A DNA stretch of 64,000 nucleotides from Panagrolaimus kolymaensis (GCA_028622995.1 JAJQJQ010000025.1:1612001-1676000), one strand, 5' to 3'. Shown: positions 10,466 to 23,191, numbered from the stretch's first letter. Notes: generated from the sequence alone by a model not told the origin. Numbers and translations are program-made.

Positions 10466-11758
10466 CTAAACCCCAAATGATAAACAAAAAAACATTTACT
10501 CATGCAGTAGTCAAAAAAAAATCTTTATTTAAATAATAGCCAACCATACAATTTTTTTTTGATTTTGGAGTAGTGCAATGGGCATAATTTTCTAGTTTTT
10601 TTGGCGTTAAAAATTTATTAATAAGCTGTTAGTTTTAGTTTTCACTATTTACTGGTTTGATTAAAAATTTAAATTTATTTTAAAGCAATTTTGTTGTTCT
10701 TTTATGTTTTTATATTCATTTTACACTTTAACAAAGAAGAAAGAAAAAATTTAAATATAAAACTCAAGAATTCTTCAAAGTAATAAAATTACCTTTTGTT
10801 TTAGTTTTTTCTAGAAAAAACAACTATTTTTTTTTATTTTATCGTTTTTTAGCTATTTTTTTTTATGATGGTGAACTATTAAGACAAAGGCGCTTTAAAA
10901 CACCGGTAGTCTTTCATTATTGATAAGAATAATGATAGGAGCACAAGTCCCATTTTTCTTTTGCTCGAATTTTTTTGAAACCAATAAACACATTAAAGAG
11001 AAGGACCACACATAATGTTTTTGATGTTTAGCCTAAACAAAAAAGTTTTATCAAGAGCTCATTAAAACCATCTTTTTTTAATATCATTTTGTTGTACTCT
11101 TGAACTCATATGTTTTTTCTGTGAAAAATTATAATTTACCCAGACAGAATTTGACTAATTTAGCGATTTAATATGCATATTGAAAATATATATCAAAAAC
11201 AAAAGTTTGCAAAAACATGGATTTTTTCTTTTTATTTGATTTAAAATTTTAAATATGTAATCAGTCAAACAATTCATGTCATATAAGACGCTCAATATTT
11301 TTTTGATGAGTAAGATCAACAAAAATTTGAATCTTTGACGTCTTGTTACCTTTATTTCCATTTATTGGTTGGCTGTTAAAATTTTGTGATTTGTTCTAAA
11401 ATAAGCTAAAAAAAATTCTGTCTAAATAGAATTTCGATTACAAAGTCACATGTGTGATGAATCTGTTGTAATTTATATTAATCGAGTTTTATTATTGTTA
11501 ATAATACCAATATTTGAAGAGGGAAAATACATTTCTCAATCTGCATTTTAAAAAATGCATTTAATTTTCAAGTTTATTTCTTTCCCTTATTGCTTTTGCT
11601 TTGTTTGTTTATAGCGTGATTGTTAAAAAAAATTTTGGAAAAAGCTTTTTCTAACATTAAGAAACGAATAAAATAAAAAACACCTGATCTTCATTTCTGT
11701 GTTATCACAAAAGAAAAAAATATATGAGAAGTGTTCGATTCACACACATTAAAACCAG
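10466..11758. other. gene-free AT-rich stretch
   Basis: I see no splice-supported coding sequence or RNA gene. There is a somewhat GC-richer patch at about 10885-10960. The minus-strand frame at 11155-11361 has a low-complexity translation and I do not accept it. Confidence 0.5.
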
Positions 11759-11766
11759 TATAAAAG
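11759..11766 (+). promoter_or_regulatory. TATA box of the LDL-A protein gene
   Basis: TATAAAAG lies 75 bases before the ATG at 11841, in a GC-richer patch (AAGTGCGGCC), similar in layout to the promoter at 3219. Confidence 0.45.
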
Positions 11767-11840
11767 TGCGGCCTTATCTTTTCATATAAATAGACCACCC
11801 AGAAAGTATTCATCACATCTTTAACTGTTAAAAGTCAAAT

Positions 11841-12125
11841 ATGAAGCTTGTTTTTGCCCTTGCTGCTTTGGTTTGCTTTGGTTTAACTCTTTCATATGCA
11901 CATAATTGCCCAATAAATCAATGGCAATGTGCTAATAGAGTTTGTATTCCAAAAGTTTGGGTTTGCGATGGAGAATGCGATTGTGGCGAAGGGCCTGAAT
12001 GCTTCGATGAAAAGGGATGCACCCGCGTGGCTAACAGCAACAACGATTTCATCAAACATCGTTTGACAACTGAAGAAAGAATCGCCAAAGATCAAATTAA
12101 GAAAAATCAAATTGTCCATCCTTAA
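11841..12125 (+). CDS. small secreted protein with one LDL-receptor class A module
   Basis: A single exon of 94 residues. Residues 1-20 (MKLVFALAALVCFGLTLSYA) are a clear signal peptide. Residues 23-60 form one LDL-A module with the pattern CPINQWQC, CIPKVWVCDG, CDCGEGPEC, FDEKGC. The CDG...DC...DE acidic residues that bind calcium are present, with one extra cysteine compared with the usual six. The C-terminal 34 residues are basic and Lys/Gln-rich. LDL-A modules bind proteins or lipoproteins when calcium-loaded; here the protein is probably an extracellular or body-cavity factor. It has its own TATA box and a 3' AATAAA-rich tail, so I treat it as separate from the kinase downstream. Confidence 0.8.
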   Translation: MKLVFALAALVCFGLTLSYAHNCPINQWQCANRVCIPKVWVCDGECDCGEGPECFDEKGCTRVANSNNDFIKHRLTTEERIAKDQIKKNQIVHP

Positions 12126-12458
12126 AATACTTCATCAAACTCATTCCATTTACCATTTGATTGATACGCTGGGAATAATAAAGTAAAAATTTTTTTTATA
12201 AATATTTACTCTGTACTTTTTAATGTTTAAATTTAACCAAGTTTTAAATAAAAATTATGTATAGAGTATTTATTTTATCATTCACGTAAATTTTTTATAA
12301 ATAAAAGCATTTAAAAAAAATGAAACTTCTAAACACACAATTTATGGATGGACGGATACATTCTATAAATCATTTCTTGTTTTGTTTTAAAAAAATTTTA
12401 TTATCATAAAAAATTCGTTGTTTTTAATATAAAAAATTAATTTATGTTATTGATTTAG
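12126..12458. other. gap before the kinase; missing 5' exon not found
   Basis: The kinase frame needs one more base of a codon and an initiator upstream. I searched this stretch for an ATG exon ending in a GT donor and found none that fits. An ATG near 12343 opens a 22-codon frame without a usable donor. Confidence 0.4.
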
Positions 12459-13370
12459 ATATAATACTTGGCAGAGGCGCCAATGCCATTGTTTATCAAG
12501 GTAAACTATATGTTGATTTTTTTTTTGCAAAGTTTGTACCTTATCTTTTTAGCTTCTATAAATGGCGAAAGCAAGTATCATCATTTACGAAAGTCTGCCA
12601 AGATGCCTCAATACCATGATTGTAAAGCAGCTCTCAAGCTGCCTATGAACTTCAACGCCGATGAAGTTGAAAACTTTGTTCGTGAATTGGATGCATTAAT
12701 TATATTTGGCTCACATCCTCACATCATAGCATTCCTTGGCTGGTCCATTTATGGCGAAACCCCCACCTTGATCACAGAAAAGGCAGAAATGAATTTATTA
12801 ACATATGTGAAATCTTTGAGAGGTAAAGAACTGCCATATCGAAATATTTTGTCTATTTTATGGCAAATCTCACAAGCTTTGGAACATGTAGCAGCAAATT
12901 CCATGATTCATCGAGATGTTGCGGCTCGAAATATTCTCATGACAGAATCTACCATAGCCAAATTAGCGGATTTCGGTCTTTGTTGTCATTGCGATGAAAC
13001 TTTTTCATTCCAGGATAATCAGCAACAACAGCGATTTCCTTTTAAATGGCTGTCGATGGAGGCTTTAGTGGATCGACAATTTTCTGAAAAATCTGATGTC
13101 TGGTCTTTTGGTATTCTATGCTATGAAATATTTGTTTATGGATCTGTACCTTATCCAGCAATGACTAACGTAGAAATGTTTGAGTTTTTGCAATCCGGAA
13201 AAAGACTCAAAAAACCCTTGATAGCTCCCGATGTTATCTATGAACTTATGCTAGCTTGTTGGGCTGAAGACCCTGGTGAAAGACCTACCTTTCAAGAAAT
13301 TAGCCGGATTTTTAGAAATATGCTAGAAAATGAAACCGCTGGCTACGGATATCTTAGTATTGTGGAGTAA
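12459..13370 (+). CDS. tyrosine kinase catalytic domain, N-terminus missing
   Basis: Two exons are seen, 12459-12500 and 12553-13370, joined in frame across a GTAAAC/TTTTTAG intron. The short exon encodes the glycine loop ILGRGANAIVYQ, in which the third glycine is replaced. The ATP-site lysine is in CKAALKLP. The catalytic loop is HRDVAARN (tyrosine-kinase type), followed by DFG, FPFKWLSMEAL and SDVWSFGILCYEIF. The domain is complete to the conserved Arg in GERPTF. The C-terminus is GYGYLSIVE. It resembles the expanded nematode KIN-16-like or receptor-type kinases. No SH2 domain, signal peptide or membrane segment is visible. The exon starts with two bases of a split codon, so an upstream exon is required and was not found. 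The gene may be truncated. Confidence 0.7.
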
Positions 13371-13804
13371 AATTTTGTTGAAATAAATAAATATGTGTCT
13401 ACTCACTTTTGGCAGTTATAACCTTGCAATATTTAATCATGTGCAGTTTTGGCTATTATAAATGACTAATTTATAATTGCATGTTGAATTTCTGTGCATA
13501 ACAAAAATTTTTTTTTATTAAATGTAAAATTTTGTGGTTGTTACAAAATAACTTTAAAGTCTTTAAAACTGGTTTTTTTTTTATTTTATAACAAAATTTC
13601 CATTTAAAGGGATCAAAAAAGAAAAAAGAAAAAAATAAATTTAAAACCAGTTTGATGCGTTGAAAAGAAAACAAATTTGTGTATGTATGTTTGTGAAAGA
13701 GTTAAAAATAATAAAAAATTTATGATAAATGTCTAAATCAAAATATTAATTAATTACATTTTGCACAACAAAATCACAAACAAAAAAGATAAATAATGAA
13801 TAAT
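13371..13804. other. AT-rich intergenic sequence
   Basis: The 3' flanks of the kinase (plus) and the receptor (minus) converge here. Nothing else was recognised. Confidence 0.5.
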
Positions 13805-15134
13805 TTATTTAATTGTAAACAAAATATTATGGTTATTGGTTGAATTAATTATTCCTGAAACCTTTTTAAATGTTTTATAATATATTGTTGTGGTAATTGA
13901 AATGGTGATTAATGAAAGGGTAGAAATATATGGACCTGTTATAGCAACAACTGAATGCTTGGTAATCTAAAAAATCGAGTTATTTGTTTAAATTTCGGAA
14001 GTGAATTAAGACTCTTTAAAAAAAATAAAATAAAAGGGTTTTCGTGCAATCAATTACGATGAGAAGTTTTTTTGCCATTAAAAATGCAGTTTAACATTCA
14101 ACAAAAAACCTTTTTTACAATTTCTGAAAAAAAAAAGAATTGTATGTAGCTATTTTTTGTTTTATTTCTAAAGTATTTTTTTCAACTGTTTTTTCATTAA
14201 TTCGTGCTTCTACAAAAATTTCAAAATTTTTGTAAGGGATTAATAATTTTAAGTAAAAGTTTCCTCTTTTTTTCAAATTTGTTTCCGGTACTAATGTTCA
14301 AGAATTATTTAAAATAAACATAAGTGTTTCCGGAGCAAAAAAAGTGTAATTACGTATTTTTAAGGTTACAAAAAACTTTAACTGTAAATATTTCCCTCAA
14401 TACATAGCCAAACGTTGATCTTTTTAATCACCTACACTTAGATAAATTTGTGAACACGCATATGGAATTACTTCATTCACAGTGGTTAAAAGAATAATAA
14501 TTATAATGGTTTTATTTATTCGTTTCACATTTGACGTAGTTGAATTAAGTTTAATTCTAAGCAAAAAAGCTAAAAATAAAGATGAAATAAAACTTGAAAT
14601 TACTGTAATCCCTTTAACTAAAAGTGTCATGGATGTATCTTTAATAAAGCATGCAAATATTAAACAATTTGTAGGAGCAGCAGAATCCGTAGAAGGAAAA
14701 TCATCCAAAAAATCAATAACCATCCAAGCACCCAAAATTGAAGCTCCAAAAATAGAAAAAAATGTAACAAAAAATTGATATTTTTTAGCGTAAGTTGTTG
14801 GGGCCATAACAGAAATACATCGATCAAGACATAAAAAAATTTCTATTAACGAATTTAGCGTTATCAAAATAGAAGTTGGGTCTCCTAAAATAAATAATAA
14901 TTTTGAATCATAAATGTTAGTTTCAGGCCGCCAAAAAATCAGTGAATAAAAGTAATAAATAAAAGCAGTTATACCAACAAATAAAATATAAATAAAATAA
15001 AAAGTAAATGTCGGTGTTAGTTTTTTATATAATTTTAATATAAATAAAATATTCACTGAAAAATACAACAAAACAATTGAAGCAATAAAACAAACAATTT
15101 GATGGAATAAAATTACAAAGACAATATAAACCAT
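13805..15134 (-). CDS. serpentine receptor (type B), two exons
   Basis: Exons 15134-14436 and 13966-13805 (699+162 nt) give 286 residues. The 469-base intron has GTAGGT/TTTTTAG ends. Seven hydrophobic helices are visible. Helix 3 ends IEIFLCLDRCISVMAP, a DR-type motif, and the last exon carries helix 7 (AITGPYISTLSLITISITTT). FWRPETNIYDSKL in the first extracellular loop is shared with the paralogue at 24462-25547 (FWRPDENIY). I cannot name the nematode receptor family with confidence. Presumed environmental sensing. The frame at 14482-14778 on the other strand is a shadow. Confidence 0.8.
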
Positions 15135-17105
15135 TGGAAAAAAAGGTAAAGTTTAGCTAACTTTTCTTTTAAAATTAAACAATGGTTTTTTTATTCTTCA
15201 AATTTCCAGCAAAAAAAACTAATCTTTTAATAATTGGAAGAAAGTTTTAGACAAATTATTTCAATCTTCGGGCTTTAGAGAGCAGTAATTTAAGTGATTT
15301 AATTGATAAAAAAAAGTTTGTAGTCGCCAGTATTTTTTAATTACTTTTAATTTTCATTTCCAATAAAATAAAATTTCGGAAATATTTTTAAAAGATTATT
15401 CTTAAAACATAATTGCATTTCGTCAGAATTATCTGTAAAATATTTTGAAAAAAAAAGGCAAATTTTAAATGGTGGCATTTACTCGTTTAGTGTTGGTCGA
15501 ATTTCTAACAGCAAAATTTCAGAGACGGAGCAAATTTTTAATCCTTGTCAAAATTAAGATTATTTATCTTTTTGCACTTACAAAATACATAATTTATTTA
15601 TATAGGGTACAAAATGCTTTTTTGTTAACCAAAAATTAAAACTTACCAAATTATGTCAATTTTTTAAATTCTCTAAGGAATTAAAATTAAATAAAGCAAA
15701 ATTTTGAATAAAGTTTTTTTGATGATATTTTATCGTAGTTTTTCCTTTTAAACCAACAAATACCATATCACTTTTCTGTTTGTACTTTGTTTTATTTTAC
15801 GATTTTTTTTTCTCCGTTTCAAAAGAAAAATTCTATCATTAAAAGATGTTTGCCGCGATTCGATGATCGCCCGACATTTCTTTATAAAATCAATCAATAG
15901 TTTTTTGAACTTTTCCTATGCTGGCCTGGCTTTCTTGTAAAAAGCGGATAAAAGTGAATAAGACAAAAAGCGAAAAAAATTTTCTTTTCATTCCTATTTT
16001 TCGCATTTTTTTTAGTAAGCTTGTTTTTTTCTTCATAGCATTAGTGAAAAAAGTCATTGATCCAGTATGAACGCTTTAAAGATTTTTTAAATTAAGTTTT
16101 TATGTTTTGAATTTTTTAGTTTATTTTCTTTGATTTGACACACATACTTTTCAAATATGAACTAATTTAAAAAAGCTTAATGAAAATTAAATTATAAAAA
16201 AAATTGTAGCATGGAAAATATGAAAACATATAGTTTTCGGGTTGTAAATATTAATTTTCTTACTCATAATATATTTTTCTTAATGAAATACGATTGCCAT
16301 ATCAATGATGAGTGTACTAAAGAACAAACTAGGAGTCGAAAGTACACATAAAAATATTAAATAAAAAGTGTAAAGAAAATTTTTACAAAAAAAAAATAAA
16401 ATTAAAATCCACAAAAATGAAATGTAATGGTATTTATATAAAAAATAAACAAATATTTGTCCTCAATTCTCTCTCTTTTAGAATTACTTTCAATTCTACA
16501 CCAAAATTTTGTGTTTTTTTTGTTTTAAAAAATGAACTTTACAAGCTTATTTTTTGAAAAATGAAATAGCAAAAAACAAAAATTGTAATTTTTTCGTTCA
16601 TTTTTTTTGTTTTGTTTGTAAAAGATAGCTTTAAGAGACGCGCAGATCACTTCAATAGTTTTATGGCAATTTTTTTTTTTTGCATTAATGACCCATCTTT
16701 CTTGTTTATAGAGGCCGCGATGCTGTTCTATTTTTTTTCTTTCTTCTTCCGATGGATGCTGGTTGCTGTTGACTTGCGGCTCTAACTATCTTACTTTAAA
16801 AAAATCTATATTTGCGCATAAATTTTTTCATTTTAGTTTATTTTTAATGGTAAATTAGGATTTTAGGATAAACTCTATTCAAGAATTTTTTTCTTATTCT
16901 TTCGAGTTTAATTTTCTCAGAAACTTTCTTTTTTATTTTCAAAATAAAATTCAGCTGTAAAGTAAGCAAAGCATAATTTATATGCTTATAAAGCTAAAAT
17001 GCCGTTTTTGGCAATGGAACATAAGTTTAAGAGAAAAACATTGTTAAAATTGTTTTTATTTATACTCAAGCATAAGTTTGAAAAAATCAATAGTAACGTA
17101 TGAAT
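15135..17105. other. long gene-free stretch with two GC-richer islands
   Basis: No coding exons were accepted. Two patches stand out against the AT background: about 15845-15965 (GCCGCGATTCGATGATCGCC and GCTGGCCTGGC) and about 16625-16795 (GAGACGCGCAGATC, GAGGCCGCGATGC). Each lies next to poly-T or poly-A runs. Neither folds or translates into anything I recognise. They could be distal promoters or enhancers. Confidence 0.4.
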
Positions 17106-18245
17106 TTAAGAAAACCCTGATGTAGAAGTGGGGTAAATAATTTGTACAATTTCATTGAATTTAAATCCAAATTTGGTTAAAATCTTTTTCAATACATCAA
17201 TAAAAAATACTCGATATGCTCGAATAAAATAAATCATTGTAATGAAATCTACGATGGTATGAGCCGAAATTAACATAAACATGGAAAGACTAAAAGTTGA
17301 TGCCCATTTTAGCCCCAAAATTGCTGATGAAAAAAAAGCAATCAAAGGAAATACGAGTAAAATTAAAAATATACCCATTTGAATGTAAAGGGCTTTGAAA
17401 AGCAGAAGCTAAAAAATATTTATAAAATGTGGACAAAATTTTAATTTTGGATTTGATTTTTATATTAATTTTTATTTTACCTGAAGTTTATATGTTGCAA
17501 CACTCAAAATAGCTCGATTCTTTTTTAATATTCTTAAAAAATTTAAATATAATAATGCAATGAAAATAAATAAAATAATCATTCCGCCAATAATATAAGT
17601 AGTAAAAATAGCTGGAAAATTTTTATTCAAACTTGGATCAAATCCATACAATGAAGGTTTAGTAAGAAAAAAATATTCTAATTCATTATTTTGTTGAATC
17701 AATGATTTTTTGAGGATTTCAAAATTAGGCATAAACATAATTATCGGAATCGAAAGAGCTCCTTGAATTCCAAAAAATATAATAAAATAAAAAGCTGCTC
17801 GAATTGGAATACAATTATAATATTTATAAAACCATGAAAATGGTGAAGCTTGAGTATATCGATGAACCAAAGATATCACAATAGAAAATCCCATTCCACA
17901 ACCCATAATTGTTGTTAAAAGAAGTTGATAAACATTAAAATTAGTTAAAATATTTTCAAATAATCCTCCACTATAGGCCGCATAAAATGGAAACAATGGT
18001 ATTGGCTTGGACATAGTCACATATGTATCAAATGCATAATTCCATGAAGCTTGATAAATTATAAACCATTTATATCCGCCCATTTCTGGATTAGATTTAA
18101 ATTTAATGGTATAAAGCATAAAAATATAAAATAGCGTTGTTATTCCCCATGTTACATCCAAAAAAATACAATAAAAAGTATTTAATTCGGGATGATGCAA
18201 ATCTTCCAAAGTAAATGAAGAATAATTTATATTTATTCCATACAT
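17106..18245 (-). CDS. serpentine receptor, Srh/Sri type, two exons
   Basis: Exons 18245-17481 and 17408-17106 (765+303 nt) give 355 residues. The Srh/Sri layout is visible: NPEMGGYKWFIIYQASWNYA in the first loop, PIPLFPFYAAYSGGLF, and a TM3 end at LVHRYTQASPF. YKLQLLLFKALYIQ leads into helix 6 at the exon junction, and a Tyr-rich helix 7 ends AYRVFF. Such receptors act as chemosensory GPCRs in nematode neurons (family knowledge). Its family differs from the other receptors in the window, so the cluster is mixed rather than one tandem array. Confidence 0.8.
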
Positions 18246-18531
18246 GCGAAAGCCTCACTAAATGTTATGGTTTGCTTTTTTTTGGTTTGAAAATAATATT
18301 CAATTTCATCTTTTTGCTTAGTTATTTTCTTGAATAATAAAACATTCTGAAGTTGGCGTATGTATGTGCAAACATAATATGCCAATCTCGCAGGTGAAAA
18401 ATTATAATTAATCTTTTGAGCAAAATTATTTTCTAAGAGTGGAAATTATGAAAAATATGTGTAAATTAAAAGAAATTTCCGGATATTAATTTATTTTTTA
18501 CATTCAAACATTTAAAAAAAAAAAGATAATT

Positions 18532-19754
18532 TTATGCGATGATCTCAGCAAAACCAATTTTCTGGTCTTGTAAATGGAAAACATTACAATATGAACGAAG
18601 CCAAGGGTCGCCAAGAATCATTTCAACATCACCATCAGGTTCAGCAGTTTCAATCGCAAAGGTACATTTTCCATTATCTCGGTGAAGAATTAATTGTTTC
18701 GCTGGAATGGTGTATTCTTTTCCACCAATTTTTAAATTCAAATCAGGAATGGTGGCATTACAATCAATATGTCCTTTATCATCAATATCAACATCGAAAT
18801 GTTTGAAAATAGAATTCGGAATAATTATGTCTGTTGTTCCAGTATCTGATATAACTTGCCATCCTTTTGAAGATGAATAATTTCCAAAGGTTAATGAATC
18901 AAGTTTAAATTGGTAATCAGATTCTGAAGTTAATGGAACATACTCAATATCCGTGCTACAATGTTGCGTATCAATGTCTCCATATGTAATAACTCCACCG
19001 GGAACGTTTACTTCATTACCTCTTTCTTGAAGAAATATGGTAAAAATGGGGTTATCAAGAAGTCCTAGTTTTACAGCATTAAAAAGTACTGGATCAACAC
19101 CAGCTGAATCTCCAGAAGGAAAACATAAACCCAAAATACCATTTATATCCTCATCATCACCCATATCTTTTTTATCCATATCTGTTGCTTGGCCAATCCC
19201 AGTGTTTGGGACAACAATTTGTTTATCACCAATACCACCAAGTCGAACAGTATCATATCCAAGAAATCCACTAGCATGACCTGTACCATATTTAATAGTC
19301 CAGTTTGTGCCATCTTTGACATAAGTTGATGAATCATTAGAAAAGAAAAGGTCTTTTCCATAACATGCATCATGATCATCTTTGGTACCGTTTTTTGAGC
19401 TATCACAAGAGCTATCAGGAATCCAAAAATCTGAAGATCCTGTATCAAGTTGAATTAGAAATTGTTGTTCAGGTGTTCCAATTGTGACGTTTGCCAAATA
19501 TTCCACGTCATCAAAATCATTCATTATTTGGGAAATCGATTTTGAACTTTTTCCATTCATTGTAAGCTGTTTAGATATTTTATAAGCTTCCCATGTTCCT
19601 AAATTGCATGAAAATGGTTCGAATATATTCAAAGCAGTGAAAGCAAACCTTCTTTGATCATTTTAGATTTTCGACTTTCAACTCGAATAAGTTGATGCTG
19701 AAAAACTCCAGCAGCTGCAAAGCCAAATAAGGTAACAAAAATAACAAGTTTCAT
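18532..19754 (-). CDS. secreted aspartic (pepsin-like) protease
   Basis: Exons 19754-19649 and 19598-18532 (106+1067 nt) give 390 residues. The 49-base intron starts GTTTGC and ends TTTAG. Residues 1-16 are a signal peptide. A propeptide follows (LIRVESRKSKMIKEGTWEAY), of the pepsin activation type. Both catalytic motifs are present, DTGSSDFW and SDTGTTDI, as is the flap tyrosine (KYGTGHASGFLG) and the C-terminal ILGDPWLRSYCNVF. Paired cysteines are conserved. It is expected to digest proteins in the gut lumen or lysosome. The splice was chosen because it joins MIKEG to TWEAY, restoring the usual propeptide; without it the first exon meets a stop. Confidence 0.9.
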
Positions 19755-20336
19755 GATTTTTGTGAAAACTATGCATTTTGACACATTTTGTTCTTCTTTT
19801 TGTACTGTCTCACAAAAACTAAGTTTGTGTCATCCTAATTAATGAAAATAATAGAAGCTATTATACGTTTGAAACAAAAAGACCATTTTTGCTTATATTT
19901 ATGCATAGATTTTGTCAATTTTTTAAAATACAAAAGCAGAAAACGTTTTTTCCCTAGTGAATCACAAACATATGTATTTTCATTTTCAAATTTAATTAAT
20001 ACTAAAATATTTTTTTATATTTTAAAAACATTTTTTCTTTCAAAATTTTGTGTATATATTTTTCGTTTGTTTGTTTGTTTACTCAAAGCAATAAACTACA
20101 AAAAAATGAAGTTATCTTTGCATATTAAAAATTGGATTTGTCTTGAAATGTACAATAATAAACTACTTTATTTTTTATTAAGCATTAAATTTAATTTACA
20201 AAGTTCAGGTTCAATATATTTAAGTTTTTTTTTTGTAGTTATTTTAAAAATAACTCCATCCTTTTCACCAAAAGCAGAGAAATTATTAACTTTCGATGTT
20301 GTGGTTATTGTTAAAATCGCTGTTCACTAAAGTTTT
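19755..20336. other. AT-rich sequence between protease and receptor
   Basis: A 162-codon plus-strand open frame (19842-20330) lies here, but its translation is Phe/Leu/Lys low complexity with no motif or splice support, so I do not accept it. No TATA box was found upstream of the protease. Confidence 0.45.
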
Positions 20337-21495
20337 TTAACGTTTTGAAAAAAATGTCGCATGATGAGAAGACATACTTGAATGAATTTGTGAATGATTT
20401 TTACACAAATAAAATTTTTTATATTCTTTTCGGACCGTTGTGCTTAAAAAGAAAAACATTTTTAATTATTTAATCATTTGACTAAAGATTAGTCAAGTGA
20501 CTTACCTTAAGCATAACAATGAGAAGCTTCCAGTCCAAGCAAATATATCATTTATTACTGGAAAAGCAATGGCCAACATTGATGTGACACTTTCGTTCGA
20601 CGCAAATAATGGTCGAACAAATGTATAAAAAACCCGAAAAATTTGTGCAGCAAAAATTAAGCAATTCAGAACTAAAAAAACCAAAACTTATAAATAATGA
20701 TTATCAGTTTTCGGGGTGAGAATAAAATTCTAAATATTTTTCAAAAAAAAACGCAAAACTCACAAAATAATTTCTTTTCACTAACATTACATAGGTTTGC
20801 TGTTTGTTTATAAAAATAAAATTTAATTAAAGATAAAATATTCAAAATTGCTCCAATTGCAGTCGTAGTAATATAAATAATTGTGGATGTTATAAAAGTA
20901 ATTTCTGCAATTTCTGGATTTGTCAATGATAAAATTACTGTGTAACCAGGAAGAAAAGAAAATTTTCCAGGTTCATGAAGTTTATAACAAATAGTTAAAA
21001 GAGGCAATAAAATTAAGGTGTATGAATACCATTTATGGCGCCAAATCCATTCATGTTTTACAGGGAAGAAAAATAAAGTAAATCTATTCAAAGCCATAAG
21101 TAAATGGCCAAGAAATTGAACTACAAGAAGATACATGGTAATATTATAATTTATGGAGGCAAATATGCCATGGTCTGTGAAAAAATCAGTGAAAAATAAA
21201 GATATTCTAATTCCAAGAATTACCTAAAAAAGGAAGAAAAGTTTTGACAAGCATCAAAAAGAAGACATAAAAATTGTGTTTTTTTTTTGCTTAAAAATGG
21301 ATGGAAAATATAGTAAAAACTTACAAGAAAAAATGCTCCCAAATCTGCAAACAATACTATTCTAAAAATACTAAAGAATGGACTTTTAAATAATGTTTTT
21401 CTTTTAGAAATTAATAATATTAAAATAGAAGCATGAAATGTATAAAATATTGTTTCAAATGAAACCAAAATTACAATAAATTCCACTGACACCAT
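20337..21495 (-). CDS. serpentine chemoreceptor, Srg/Srv type, paralogue of the gene at 996
   Basis: Exons 21495-21325, 21223-20764, 20671-20506 and 20442-20337 (171+460+166+106 nt) give 300 residues. Exon 1 and exon 3 have exactly the lengths of those in the gene at 996-2061, and all intron phases match. The signature is MALNRFTLFFFPVKHEWIW. Helix 6-7 reads FPVINDIFAWTGSFSLL and the tail begins STTVRKEYKKFY. The two genes are clear duplicates that diverged in sequence while keeping exon structure. Sensory role inferred from the family. Confidence 0.85.
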
Positions 21496-22432
21496 TATTT
21501 TTTCTTTAAAAAACTAAGGAAATATGAGTTTTTTGGAATCACTTTTTTTAAATAAATAAATTACTTTAGCTTATTTAATAAATTTTTAAAGTAATATGTT
21601 TTTGTTAATAATTTTGAAATAAAAAATCAAAAACCAATAGACCTTGAAAAAAAAAAATAATGTAAGTAAGCATCACAAAAAAAATGTTAGGTAATCAAAT
21701 TAAATATTAATGTGGAAGTACATAGAAAATTAATTAACATTTTTTTGGTAGCGCTTTTACGTCATAAGTTTTTGGTATTTCTTTTAAGTTTTTGGTTATA
21801 AAATGATTACAGCAAAATTAATGTAACAAAATTAAGGTAAATCTAATTAATTATTGACCATTTTTTAAACATTTTTCTTTCTGCTTTGTTTCATACACAA
21901 ACATTTATTTGTTTAGAAGTATAAAGTTTTTTTTATTTGTTAAATGAAGCTAGTAATTTTTTCCATGATGCATAAATTCATTCCAGTTCAATAATTTTTA
22001 AGTCTATAAAATCAAAAATACATAAATCTTTTTGAAAAAGATTTTAGAGATATTGTAATTTAAAAAAAATTCTAACCTTTTCTGTAAAGAAAAAAAAAAT
22101 CACTTCGAAATCCCACAGAATTGTTTGGAGAAAAATACAAGTTTCGTTTTTTCATTTTTTGTTTTGTTTTAATTTTACAGCTTGCAAACATTTTTTAAAA
22201 TTTTTTTGCATACTATGATTCTTATAATTAAATTTTATTTAAAACAAAAACTTTTTTCGTATGTGAGTCACCACTTTTTTTTTGTCATAAAAGTGTGCCC
22301 TTTTTTTATTTCGCATAAACAAAACACACACCGCTGCATGCAAGGCTGCGATGTCGAAATCAAAGGGCGTGCTGTTGTTTACTACTTTTTCTTCTTCTTG
22401 CATTCAAGGTCGCATTTTTTGTTGTTCAAATA
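21496..22432. other. AT-rich stretch with a GC-richer island near 22325-22385
   Basis: No gene was accepted. The island (CACCGCTGCATGCAAGGCTG, GGGCGTGCTG) lies just upstream of the zinc-array relic at 22433 and may be part of its former promoter or unrelated. Confidence 0.4.
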
Positions 22433-23191
22433 ATGGACAAAAATATTTATGGCAAAACAATCCAAAAACTATTCGTCACGCTACAAGAAAACAAGGATCT
22501 TTGCTATGAATTTACATATGTGCAATATGATAAAAATTTCAGATGTAATTATTGTCATAAGGAAGCAAATAATTTTAATAATATTAGAGCTTATCTTTGC
22601 TATGATGATGATGGAAATGAATTTATTCGAGTGATTGATCGTCCACATCTTTGTCAACCTCTATCATACCCAATAAATAAAGGAAATGATGAAAAAATAT
22701 ACGACCAGCGAATTATCAATTTATAAAACGAAAACTTAAAGGAATATTAGTGGAAAAACTTGTAATTTTTGCAAACGAAGAAAAGACTTTATGTTATGAA
22801 TGTCAATGCAAACCTCGTTCGACCAAAAGATGGTGGTGAAGAATATGTAATTTTAAGTGAAAATCAACATATTTGTGAAATGGAAAAATATACGACACTT
22901 AATTCAAGTTTTAAAGTTGTTAACCACCCAAACTTTTATTTAGAAATGGTAAAAAACACTCGGGGCGAAAGCAAATATTTATTGGCTAAAGATTTGAATA
23001 AAGAAAATAAAAATTTATGGTATTCATATTTCTAGAATCCACATACGGGAGTTTATGACTGTACCAAATGTAAAAAAATGGGCAAATCAATAACAGCAAA
23101 ATTAAACAAAGTTGAAGATGGAGAAGATTATATAGAACTGGTTCCACATGAACATGTTTGTGAGCCAGAGCAAAAAGAAAGAAACAAATAA
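22433..23191 (+). pseudogene. FLYWCH-like zinc-array pseudogene (relic A)
   Basis: The sequence matches units of the zinc-array proteins encoded at 27840-30887 and 34480-40010, on the opposite strand. It starts inside a unit (NIYGKTIQKLFVTLQENKDL), continues through DRPHLCQPLSYPIN, and shifts frame near 22700, where R-P-A-N-Y-Q-F-I-K-R-K continues in another frame. At LCYE (about 22798) it jumps directly to the unit ending HICEMEKY, so roughly one unit is deleted. It then has an in-frame TAG at 23033-23035 (WYSYF-stop) before the final unit (DCTKCKKMGKS ... EHVCEPEQ). Truncation, frameshift, deletion and nonsense codon together show it is dead. The last-unit wording is nearest to relic B at 43804. 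Confidence 0.8.

Noticed and set aside
11841..13370. A single receptor kinase combining the LDL-A protein and the kinase
   Set aside because: The LDL-A gene has its own stop and 3' flank, there is no membrane span between them, and no donor in its exon joins the kinase frame.
19842..20330. 162-codon plus-strand open frame
   Set aside because: Low-complexity Phe/Lys/Leu translation, no splice or promoter support; typical of AT-rich DNA.
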